Source: Paenibacillus sp. J31TS4 (GTDB lineage Bacteria > Bacillota > Bacilli > Paenibacillales > NBRC-103111). Taken from it: a stretch of DNA of 64,000 bases. Of this stretch, positions 16,065 through 22,869 are shown piece after piece (the stretch's first letter is position 1; each line of letters opens with the position of its first letter). Both the position numbers and the translations under genes were made by a program. Under the pieces are notes generated by a model. It made no database searches. It saw nothing but the letters and a program-made list of their open reading frames with translations, and had not been told where the DNA came from. The stretch is from positions 1-64,000 of the forward strand of contig NZ_BOSI01000002.1 of NCBI RefSeq assembly GCF_018403265.1, written 5' to 3'.

Positions 16065-16475
16065 GTGAAGATTGTCCTTGCAGCGGATACAGACTATGGA
16101 TACATACGTGAACGTGACCATCATATTTCAGAGAGCTTAATACTATCCAAAATTAAAGGGAACGAAATATACATACTGCGGAACCAAGATGAAAGTTCTA
16201 TCGGATGGATGAGATATGGATACTTTTGGGACAACACCCCTTTCATGAATATGATTTGGGTAGATGAACAATATCGAGGCACGGGTGTAGGTAAGCAAGT
16301 TGTCCTCTTTTGGGAAGATCAAATGAAACAAAAGGGCTTTAAATTGGTCATGACATCTACTCAGGCAAATGAAGAGGCGCAACACTTTTACAGAAAGTTA
16401 GGATATCGGGACGCAGGGTGTTTATTACTCGAAAATGAGCCATTGGAAATAATCCTGACCAAAACCTTGATATAA
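16065..16475 (+). CDS. GNAT family N-acetyltransferase
   Basis: A 136-residue GNAT. Features: a central strand SIGWMRYGYFWDNTPFMNMIWVDEQYRGTGVGKQVVLFWE containing the Q/RxxGxG acetyl-CoA loop (YRGTGVGKQ), and NEEAQHFYRKLGYRDAG near the end. I chose GTG 16065 because AGAGGGGGAG lies ten bases upstream; an ATG at 16020 has no ribosome site. Codon use is AT-richer than neighbours on either side. Substrate unknown. Confidence 0.85.
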   Translation: MKIVLAADTDYGYIRERDHHISESLILSKIKGNEIYILRNQDESSIGWMRYGYFWDNTPFMNMIWVDEQYRGTGVGKQVVLFWEDQMKQKGFKLVMTSTQANEEAQHFYRKLGYRDAGCLLLENEPLEIILTKTLI

Positions 16476-16482
16476 TGACCGG

Positions 16483-16518
16483 ACCCGGCAGCCGGCTGAA
16501 GAGAACGGGTGCTTTTTT
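16483..16518 (+). terminator. Weak terminator
   Basis: ACCCG / CGGGT stem containing an inner AGCCGGCT, followed by TTTTTT. Confidence 0.45.
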
Positions 16519-16656
16519 GTAACGTACGGGCAGATAAATAGAGCAATGTTTATTCCGCTCAGGAAGGTAAGCAATCCAAAAGAAACCTGAATCCACCTGC
16601 TGTACTACTATTGAAGAGAAATCATTTCAAGGCGGAAGTGCAGAGGAGGCTTAAAC

Positions 16657-17415
16657 ATGAGTGAGAAAAAAAGCGGGTACAAAAACGTAAACGGACTTAC
16701 GATGTATTATGAAATCCACGGGAGCGGCGAACCTCTCGTCTTGCTCCATGGTCAGTTTACGACTGCGGGCATGTTCGCTCCCTTATTGCCTGATTTGGCT
16801 CAACATCGTCAGGTCCTATTGGTTGAACAGCAGGGTCATGGGCATACCGCGGACATTGACCGTCCGTTAAGCTTTGCTCAGATGGGGCGGGATACCGCTG
16901 AGCTGTTGCGTCAGTTGGAAATTGAGAAAGCGGATGTGTTCGGGTACAGTGCCGGCGGAACGGTCGCCCTGCACCTGGCGAATGCAAATCCTCATCTCAT
17001 CCGGAAATTGGCGCTAGCTTCGACCATTTATAGTATGGACGGCTATTTTCCCGCTGTTGTCGAAGGGATTAAACATGCATCGGCAGAAGGGTTTCCCCCC
17101 ATCATGAAGCAGGAATACGAACGTGTCGCTCCGCATCCTGAAAACTGGTCCAAACTTATCGCCAAAGGCGAGGAGATGGCCAATAGCGGGAGCAAAGAGG
17201 ATTTTCTGGAACCGATGCAGCTGCAGCAAATAGCGGCGCCTGTCCTGCTTATTGTGGGTACCGATGATCTTATTCGCATGGAGTACGCTCATGAGATGGC
17301 GGAGCTCCTTCACACCCGTCTTGTCGTAGTACCGGGTGATCATGCCTCGTATATTTCGGCACAACCCGTGGAACTGCTCGCTCATCTCAAACAATTTTTC
17401 GAACTGCCTGTTTGA
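16657..17415 (+). CDS. Alpha/beta hydrolase
   Basis: A 252-residue alpha/beta hydrolase of the haloperoxidase/esterase type. Oxyanion motif VLLHGQFTTAG near residue 28, nucleophile Ser98 in GYSAGG, an acidic residue in LLIVGTDDLIRM, and the catalytic His in VPGDHASY. The cap region is small. It may be a lactonase, perhydrolase or esterase; the substrate cannot be read. ATG 16657 has GAGGAGG upstream. It converges on the DsbA-like gene, with a 16-bp terminator hairpin between them. Confidence 0.85.
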   Translation: MSEKKSGYKNVNGLTMYYEIHGSGEPLVLLHGQFTTAGMFAPLLPDLAQHRQVLLVEQQGHGHTADIDRPLSFAQMGRDTAELLRQLEIEKADVFGYSAGGTVALHLANANPHLIRKLALASTIYSMDGYFPAVVEGIKHASAEGFPPIMKQEYERVAPHPENWSKLIAKGEEMANSGSKEDFLEPMQLQQIAAPVLLIVGTDDLIRMEYAHEMAELLHTRLVVVPGDHASYISAQPVELLAHLKQFFELPV

Positions 17416-17456
17416 TGGTTGAGCGTTCCTCAACAGAATAAGGGCTCGGCAGGCAG

Positions 17457-17503
17457 GAACAAGGGAAGGGCGTGACCACAATGGTTTCGCCCTTCCCTTG
17501 TTC
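17457..17503. terminator. Convergent terminator, 16-bp perfect stem
   Basis: GAACAAGGGAAGGGCG (17457-17472) pairs perfectly with 17488-17503 and overlaps the stop codon of the minus-strand DsbA-like gene. Confidence 0.85.
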
Positions 17504-18432
17504 TAGTTTAAAACAGTAAAATAGGTTTCTCCCAGCAGTTCTCCTATTCGGTAACTGCCTGGTAAGGCTTCCCTCTTTACAAATGCGAGAACGCCCGCTG
17601 GTTCCACATCATACATCACTTCAATTTCTTTTGAAAACAATAGCTTCTCTGTCTGAAGCAAGCTGGAGAAGGAGGGCTGAGGTTTGGGTTGTAGCTCTTC
17701 AACATTCAGAACTTGCTTTAATCCGGCTACGTAGTGTTCCAACGGACGACCACCTACGAGCTTTAATCCTTTTTTCTCCTCGTTCATCAGGATGATCGTT
17801 GGAAACCCTCTGACACCAAGGCTGCTGGCAAGACGGAAATCTTCCTCCAATAAGGACTGGCCGGTCCCCTGTTCCGCTTCCTTCACGATGGCTTCTCCAT
17901 CTAGTCCAAGTTGATTAACGATTTCAATCAGTACGGGTGTATGGGAAATGTTCTGGTTAAAGGCGAACAGAGCCTCTCGTGCGCGGCGCAAATAGTCAAC
18001 TGCCAACGATTCGTTATGCTTGCTTTGGATGACTTTAAAAACGCGAGAAGGCGGATAGGAGGATTCCACCGGATTGTCGATCATAAGCGACCCGTCAATC
18101 GGCATCCGCGAATGGTCTCCCACTTCTCTCCAGTGTCCGGCGACATCCGCGGGTCCGTTAATTCCATTCGCAGGGTCGACCGGCCCGTCCCCCCACTTCT
18201 CCAGCAAACCTCCCATCACCGTATGGCTGGTGAAATACTCGCTGTACTGCATCAAAAAGCGGCGAAGAACCGGCTCAAGCGCCCAGCAGTGAGAACAGAT
18301 AGGATCTGTCACATAATAAAGCTCGATGGCTGTCCTTGGTCGGTTCCAATCAAGGAGTTCTCCTTCCTCCGGCCCGGCTTCTCCGCATACGCCTGTTCTT
18401 AGATCACACATCATAGGGTTCGCAGCATTCAT
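17503..18432 (-). CDS. DsbA family protein (FrnE/SpxH-like)
   Basis: A 309-residue cytosolic DsbA-fold protein. The CxxC motif is DPICSHCWALEP with Cys46 and Cys49, the helical insert follows, and the cis-Pro loop is GVRGFPTIILMNEE near residue 215. The ClpXP adaptor SpxH and the FrnE isomerase family share this start pattern (YYVTDPxCxxCW). A C-terminal extension of about 75 residues (from VEELQPKPQPSF) is unusual for SpxH. ATG 18432 has AAGGAGG eight bases upstream; longer starts were rejected. It is divergent from a TetR regulator, which is its likely controller. Confidence 0.8.
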   Translation of the reverse strand: MNAANPMMCDLRTGVCGEAGPEEGELLDWNRPRTAIELYYVTDPICSHCWALEPVLRRFLMQYSEYFTSHTVMGGLLEKWGDGPVDPANGINGPADVAGHWREVGDHSRMPIDGSLMIDNPVESSYPPSRVFKVIQSKHNESLAVDYLRRAREALFAFNQNISHTPVLIEIVNQLGLDGEAIVKEAEQGTGQSLLEEDFRLASSLGVRGFPTIILMNEEKKGLKLVGGRPLEHYVAGLKQVLNVEELQPKPQPSFSSLLQTEKLLFSKEIEVMYDVEPAGVLAFVKREALPGSYRIGELLGETYFTVLN

Positions 18433-18581
18433 TTTTTTTCCTCCTTTGCATGTCAACTGGACAAGGAAACAAATCGTTCCCTCAGTTGCCCTCCGTTCTC
18501 CTAACAAGCTTGTTCATGCCTGAAGGTTGCTTGCCACCTTAGTTTAGTAAATAATAAAACGTAACCATACCAATAGTTCCT

Positions 18582-18603
18582 CGGATCTGTCGTTTATCCG
18601 ACA
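18582..18603 (+). promoter_or_regulatory. Candidate TetR operator
   Basis: Overlapping inverted repeats upstream of the TetR gene: CGGAT/ATCCG (18582-18600) and TGTCG-N6-CGACA (18588-18603). The position between divergent genes fits autoregulation and control of the DsbA-like gene. Confidence 0.45.
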
Positions 18604-18644
18604 AAGGGACAATATTGTTGAAAAAACGGGAAGGGGCAGCAATT

Positions 18645-19202
18645 ATGACTTCATCAAAGACGGATCCCCGTGTCCTTCGTACCCGCAAATTAATTATGGA
18701 CGCTTTCATTGAGCTTTCCGGCAAAAAAGAATTCAAGGATATTACGGTTAAGGATCTTACGGCAGAGGCAATGATTAATCGTGCCACCTTTTATTATCAT
18801 TTTGAAGATATATATGACCTGCTGGAAAAGGCGTTATCCGAAGTCTTATTCGTAAATTTGGATAGTCATTGGTTCAAGGGGAAAGAACCGGACGAAGATT
18901 CCCTTGTTCGAATCTTCACGGCCATCACGAACTTTCAAACTTCTCTGTCCAATCGCTGCCACAGAGGATACGAGGATACGATAGCTCGTATTATTAGGGA
19001 ACAGCTCCAAGTCATTTTTTATCAAATGCTGCTAACGCAGAAGAATACGGAAGAGGATGCAGCACTAAACATGACTGCCGTCCTGCTCAGCTGGGGAATT
19101 TATGGAGCCTCTGTTGAGTGGAGAAGAAGTGCAAGGGAAGTTCCGCCGGAGGACTATATCAAATTGGCGATTCCTTATCTAATGTCCGGACTGAAGAGTT
19201 GA
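18645..19202 (+). CDS. TetR/AcrR family regulator
   Basis: A 185-residue TetR-family repressor. The N-terminal HTH contains RTRKLIMDAFIELSGKKEFKDITVKDLTAEAMINRATFYYHFEDIYDLL, the canonical recognition helix ending FYYHF. The ligand domain resembles the C-terminal group often annotated TetR_C_7-like. I place the start at ATG 18645 with GGGAAGGGG upstream; a TTG at 18615 is also in frame. Divergent from the DsbA-like gene, with a palindrome between them. Ligand unknown, thiol or redox stress is only a guess from the neighbour. Confidence 0.85.
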   Translation: MTSSKTDPRVLRTRKLIMDAFIELSGKKEFKDITVKDLTAEAMINRATFYYHFEDIYDLLEKALSEVLFVNLDSHWFKGKEPDEDSLVRIFTAITNFQTSLSNRCHRGYEDTIARIIREQLQVIFYQMLLTQKNTEEDAALNMTAVLLSWGIYGASVEWRRSAREVPPEDYIKLAIPYLMSGLKS

Positions 19203-19260
19203 AATCTGCAGGGAGGAGGAACTCGTTCCTAAAGAGTACCCCAACAGAAAGGGGGACCAG

Positions 19261-19491
19261 CTAATCTTTCTTTGAGTTTACGGCGCCGGATACGCTTGCC
19301 TGCTTCGCCGGGAGCGCGGACAGAATGCCGTCGCGGAGGAAGACCCGTGGAGCGCGTTGCGCCAGACAGAAGGCGCTCACGGTGGTATCCGTGACGGACC
19401 GGACCTCGATGTGCCGCTGGCTGAGTCTGCCGGTCCGGTCCATGTAGATGATCATGACGACGCGTCCGATGTACGAGGAGAAATTGAGCAT
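19261..19491 (-). CDS. Small WYL-like conserved protein
   Basis: A 76-residue protein, MLNFSSYIGRVVMIIYMDRTGRLSQRHIEVRSV then AFCLAQRAPRVFLRDGILSALP. The order of strands (VxIIYxDxxGxxSxRxIEVxSV, then FCxxRxxxRxFxxDxI) resembles an isolated WYL domain, normally a ligand-sensing module of regulators; stand-alone copies occur in Paenibacillaceae. Function unknown. ATG 19491 has GGAGGCG upstream; ATG 19518 would add nine residues and lacks a good site. A full promoter and a palindrome lie upstream. Confidence 0.65.
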   Translation of the reverse strand: MLNFSSYIGRVVMIIYMDRTGRLSQRHIEVRSVTDTTVSAFCLAQRAPRVFLRDGILSALPAKQASVSGAVNSKKD

Positions 19492-19510
19492 CTCTTGTTC
19501 GCCTCCGAAT

Positions 19511-19526
19511 AGGAACATTTGTTCCT
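19511..19526 (-). promoter_or_regulatory. Perfect palindrome between -10 and start
   Basis: AGGAACATTTGTTCCT, 7-2-7 perfect inverted repeat directly downstream of the -10 of the WYL-like gene; candidate operator or transcript 5' hairpin. Confidence 0.5.
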
Positions 19527-19556
19527 ATTATACGCTGACGAAGTTGGATTATTCAA
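19527..19556 (-). promoter_or_regulatory. Promoter of WYL-like gene
   Basis: On the minus strand TTGAAT (19551-19556), 18-base spacer, TATAAT (19527-19532). A near-consensus vegetative sigma-A promoter. Confidence 0.7.
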
Positions 19557-19559
19557 TGG

Positions 19560-19876
19560 GCATTCGGCTATTGGCGGCATTTGCTAACGGCCCTTCCGCG
19601 TGAGGCCGTAAGGGCGCGTCCAGGAGTCGAGAAGTGGCGCAGCGGGAGCCCTTGCGAGCATGCGAACATCCTGCGGGCGAACAGCCTCACATAGAAACCT
19701 CGGAAGCGAACGCCTTATATGCGATCAGTCTCTACATAGCCCCTGGATGCGAACGCCTTGTATACGAACGTCTAGATGCGAATGTCTCCTGCCAGCTGCT
19801 CCCTCGTGCGCCCACCTTCCTCTTCATGCGGACAGCCTCCACGTAGGAAGCCTGGGGGAAAGCCCCCTACACGAAC
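19560..19876. repeat. Gene-free stretch with degenerate GCGAAC repeats
   Basis: No gene is supported here. Variants of GCGAACGCCT occur at about 19662, 19677, 19706, 19721, 19749, 19765, 19778 and 19828, with spacings near 15 or 29 bases. The units drift (GCGAACATCCT, GCGAACAGCCT, GCGATCAGTCT, ACGAACGTCTA, GCGAATGTCTC, GCGGACAGCCT). It looks like an eroded tandem array or clustered binding sites; the role is unknown. Confidence 0.45.
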
Positions 19877-19904
19877 AAAGCCCGCGGCTCAAGCCGCGGG
19901 CTTT
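19877..19904. terminator. Strong bidirectional terminator
   Basis: AAAGCCCGCGGCT / AGCCGCGGGCTTTT stem with a two-base loop, A-run on one side and T-run on the other; it ends the PNPOx-like gene on the minus strand. Confidence 0.85.
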
Positions 19905-19915
19905 TGCTCTGTTCC

Positions 19916-20545
19916 TCAAGAGGAAGAATCCTTACGGGCGTGCGGGCAGTACAGCTCCATGAGCCGGACGGTCTCCTCGTCCAGAGGGAGACCGCGCTCC
20001 GCTATGCGGCTCGTCAGATTGGCGCGGGCCGGCTCCTTCAAATTTTGGCCGAACTTGAACTTGGCGGACAGCGAGTCGATTCGGATCCCGATCACCGCCA
20101 CGCCGCGCAGGCGGGAGGCGTACTCCGGGTTGTCCGCCGTGATCGGGGCATAGCCGCCTTCCGGCTGGAGCTTTTGCATGAACGCTTCCAGCGCTTCCGC
20201 CTTCTGCTCCAGGTCGTCGACGAGCTCAGCCGTGCCCCGGATAGAGACGGATTTGAAGTAGGACGTGGCAGGACAGGCAAAGGTCGGATCGCTGAAATAC
20301 GAAGGAATGAGGGCATATTCTTTGGCAACGGAAAAGGTAACGTTCGGCGACCGCTTCAAATCGGTAATCTTTTCTCCGACACGGCTGCCGTGGACATAGA
20401 TGGTATCCTTCCAATAGACGAAGTTGAGCGGCTTGACATGCGGCCAGCCATCTTCTCCGCACATGGCGAGAAACCCGAAGGACATCTCGTTCAAAAACTG
20501 CTCGATCTCTTGCCATTCCTGGACGGCGAATTCTTTTCTTCTCAT
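19916..20545 (-). CDS. Pyridoxamine 5'-phosphate oxidase-like flavoprotein
   Basis: A 209-residue split-barrel FMN-binding protein. The start EWQEIEQFLNEMSFGFLAMCGEDGWPHVKPLNFVYWKDTIYVHGSRVGEKITDLKRSPNVTFSV shows the FMN-phosphate contacts of the PNPOx-like superfamily. It resembles the group of putative flavin reductases and heme-interacting proteins more than genuine PdxH. ATG 20545 is preceded by GGAGGAGG. It is divergent from a MocR/PdxR-type regulator, which suggests a vitamin B6-linked role. That link is inferred from neighbourhood only. Confidence 0.8.
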   Translation of the reverse strand: MRRKEFAVQEWQEIEQFLNEMSFGFLAMCGEDGWPHVKPLNFVYWKDTIYVHGSRVGEKITDLKRSPNVTFSVAKEYALIPSYFSDPTFACPATSYFKSVSIRGTAELVDDLEQKAEALEAFMQKLQPEGGYAPITADNPEYASRLRGVAVIGIRIDSLSAKFKFGQNLKEPARANLTSRIAERGLPLDEETVRLMELYCPHARKDSSS

Positions 20546-20609
20546 AAGGAACCGGATTCCTCCTCCGCTTGGCTTGGGCCCTGCTCCTTCAGGAGCTCGG
20601 GTCTGTGGT

Positions 20610-20670
20610 ATTATGGTAGGAGAAAAGTGGCTGGACCAAAAGGTCCGCTTTTGACAGCTTTTATTGGTCC
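20610..20670 (-). promoter_or_regulatory. Promoter and MocR-type operator
   Basis: For the PNPOx-like gene, minus strand: TTGGTC (20634-20639), 18-base spacer, CATAAT (20610-20615). The -35 overlaps an inverted repeat AAAAGTGGCTGGACC / GGTCCGCTTTT (20623-20652), and a further GGTCC half-site is at 20666-20670. Such repeated half-sites next to the target promoter are usual for PdxR/GabR regulators. Confidence 0.5.
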
Positions 20671-20772
20671 GGTTCTTGGGTCGGTTGCAGAAGACTGCTG
20701 GGGGAACTAGCGGGCGGGAGTGGCTTGGGAGAGAGCGGGCAATTGAGCGGAATCAGGAGGAGGGATGGCCGG

Positions 20773-22311
20773 ATGGAAAAGCGCGGGCCGGCGGCAGAAG
20801 GGGAAGCGGGGGAACAAAGAGGAAGAAAGCGGGGACGTCCGGACGGCGGCAGCGGGCCTGCCATCCCGATCGGCTTTGAGCGGGTCTACCGGGAGGCGGG
20901 CGGCAAGACGGAGGCGCTCTACCGGGCGGTAAAGGAAGCGATCCAGGACGGACGCCTGCCGTACCGGAGCAAGGTGCCGTCGACGCGGGCGCTGGCTGCC
21001 CAATACGGCATGTCCCGCAACACGGCGGCCCAGGCGTACGACCGTCTGCTGGCGGAAGGCTACCTAGCCGCAGAGCCGGGCAGCGGGACGTACGTCGCTT
21101 ACCGTACGGCCGCCGCTCATGCCGGCGAGCCGGCCGGGGCTCCGCTCGCCCTGTCCGCCTGGGGCAGACGGGTGAGCGGGCTGCCGAGCCGCGTGGCGGG
21201 CAGCCCGGGCGGCGGCGTGCCGATTAGCTTCGACACGGGCGAGCCCGACCTCGCAGCGTTCCCGCGAGCGCAGTGGGCCCGCTGCCTCTACGCCGAGGTG
21301 CGCCGCTCGTTCGAGGAGCCGCTGACCGGAGCGTTCGCCGCCGAGGGCGACAGATCGCTGCGCGAGGCCATCGCCCGGCACCTGGGCCGCCACCGCGGCA
21401 TCCGCGCCGCTGCCGCCGACATCGTCGTCGTCAACGGCTCGATGCAGGCGATTGCGCTGCTCGTGCAGCTGCTCGTCGACCCCGGCGACCGCGTCGTGCT
21501 CGAGGAGCCCGGCTACGGCGGCTTCCGCAGCGCCGTCGAAGCGTCCGGCGGCCGGCCGCTGCCCGCCGAGGTCGACGCGCGCGGCATCGTGCCGGCCGAC
21601 TGGGATGCCCGGCTCGCGTTCGTGACGCCGGGACGGCAGTTCCCGACCGGCTGCGTGCTCGCGATGGAGCGGCGGCAGGCGATCCTTCAGTGGGCGGCGC
21701 GCATGGGCGGCTTCGTCGTCGAGGACGACTACGACAGCGAGTTCCGCCACGGCGGGCGTCCGCTGGAGCCGCTCAAGGCGCTTGACCGCGAGGGCCGCGT
21801 CGTCTTCATCGGCACCTTCTCGAAGACGATGCTGCCTCAGCTGCGTATCGGGTACGCGGTGCTGCCGCCGGGCCTGCGTGAGGCGTTCGTGCGGGCGAAG
21901 AGGCTGTACGAGCCGCATCCGTCCGGGCAGCTCGAGCAGCGGGCGCTGGCCGCTTTTTTGAACAGCGGCGAGTACGAGCGCCATCTGCGCCGCATGCGCC
22001 GGCTGTACAGCCGCAAGCACGATGTGCTGGCGGGTCTGCTGGCGAAGAAGCTGTCCGCCGTCTTCGAGCTCGTCCCCTCGGAGGCCGGGCTGCACTTGTT
22101 CGCCTGGTGGAACCGGTCCGCCGGCGAGCTGGCGCGGTTCCAGGCATTGTGCCGCGAGGAGGGGGTCGGGTGGGTCGATCCGGCCCCTTATTTTCAGGGC
22201 GAGCCGCGGCCAGCGGCGGTATTCGGATTCTCCCATCTGACGGTGGAGGAGCTGGAGGAGGGCGTCGCCCGGATGGAAGGCGCCTGGCGGAAGATAGCGG
22301 GCCGTGCCTAG
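20773..22311 (+). CDS. MocR/PdxR-type GntR regulator with aminotransferase domain
   Basis: A 512-residue fusion of an N-terminal GntR winged helix (about 35-105: ALYRAVKEAIQDGRLPYRSKVPSTRALAAQYGMSRNTAAQAYDRL) and a C-terminal fold-type I aminotransferase domain (about 130-510). The PLP lysine is in FIGTFSKTMLPQLRIGY, and the PLP phosphate and Asp parts are EDDYDSEFRH and EEPGYGGFR. The family (PdxR, GabR, MocR) senses PLP or its adducts. ATG 20773 has AGGAGGAGGG upstream. Divergent from the PNPOx-like gene, with clustered GGACC sites between the two. Confidence 0.9.
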   Translation: MEKRGPAAEGEAGEQRGRKRGRPDGGSGPAIPIGFERVYREAGGKTEALYRAVKEAIQDGRLPYRSKVPSTRALAAQYGMSRNTAAQAYDRLLAEGYLAAEPGSGTYVAYRTAAAHAGEPAGAPLALSAWGRRVSGLPSRVAGSPGGGVPISFDTGEPDLAAFPRAQWARCLYAEVRRSFEEPLTGAFAAEGDRSLREAIARHLGRHRGIRAAAADIVVVNGSMQAIALLVQLLVDPGDRVVLEEPGYGGFRSAVEASGGRPLPAEVDARGIVPADWDARLAFVTPGRQFPTGCVLAMERRQAILQWAARMGGFVVEDDYDSEFRHGGRPLEPLKALDREGRVVFIGTFSKTMLPQLRIGYAVLPPGLREAFVRAKRLYEPHPSGQLEQRALAAFLNSGEYERHLRRMRRLYSRKHDVLAGLLAKKLSAVFELVPSEAGLHLFAWWNRSAGELARFQALCREEGVGWVDPAPYFQGEPRPAAVFGFSHLTVEELEEGVARMEGAWRKIAGRA

Positions 22312-22869
22312 CGGGAGGGAGGCTGGGCTGCCAGAGGAGGAGTAGAGCTCCCCAGTCGGGGCCTAGGTCCGGGAAGCCGACTGTCTGGCATGGAGCCGAG
22401 GCAGAACGGAGTCGGAGCGATCCGTCCGGACATGCGTTTCTCCCTGGAGCGGCCAAGCGCCGCCATTGCTGAGCGTTGCCCACACGGGATCACCGCCAGC
22501 TGGGGCACAGCGGAGCCGGAACCACCCGCATCCACTCCGGCATGCTCCTTTCCGCGGCTCCCGTTTCGGGAGACCGCCCTACGGGTAACAGGGGAAAGCG
22601 GGACTTGGGTCCGGCTGGCTGGCCGTTCCGATCCGGTCTTCTTTGCCTATCTTTCTGGGCAAAGGGATTCATTTTGCCAGTCTACGGAATGAATATTCAT
22701 TCCGGTGGCGAATAGAGATAGAACGGGCGCGAATGGAACATGCTAGCAGAAGGTCCATCAGCCGGCCCCCGTCCGCGCTCTGGGCGCCCGGCTATCGGCT
22801 GCCAATGATTCGGCACAGCCGTCGCGCCCGGCAGCTATATCCATTTTTGCGACATGGAGGAGAACTACA
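22312..22869. other. Leader of the P450 gene, no other gene seen
   Basis: About 560 GC-rich bases between the MocR gene and the P450. Open frames here lack ribosome sites and family features. The only clear signal is the 20-bp operator at 22685 (separate entry). TTGCCA (22674-22679) could be a -35; no good -10 was found. Confidence 0.5.
22685..22704 (+). promoter_or_regulatory. BM3R1/FatR-type operator
   Basis: CGGAATGAATATTCATTCCG is a perfect 20-bp palindrome. It differs only in the two central bases from the BM3R1 operator of Bacillus megaterium CYP102A1 as I remember it (CGGAATGAACGTTCATTCCG). It lies 165 bases before the P450 start and is the expected target of the TetR gene at 26167. 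Confidence 0.85.

Noticed and set aside
22390-22692. 100-codon frame between the MocR and P450 genes
   Set aside because: No ribosome site and no recognisable domain; it lies in the P450 leader and ends at the operator.
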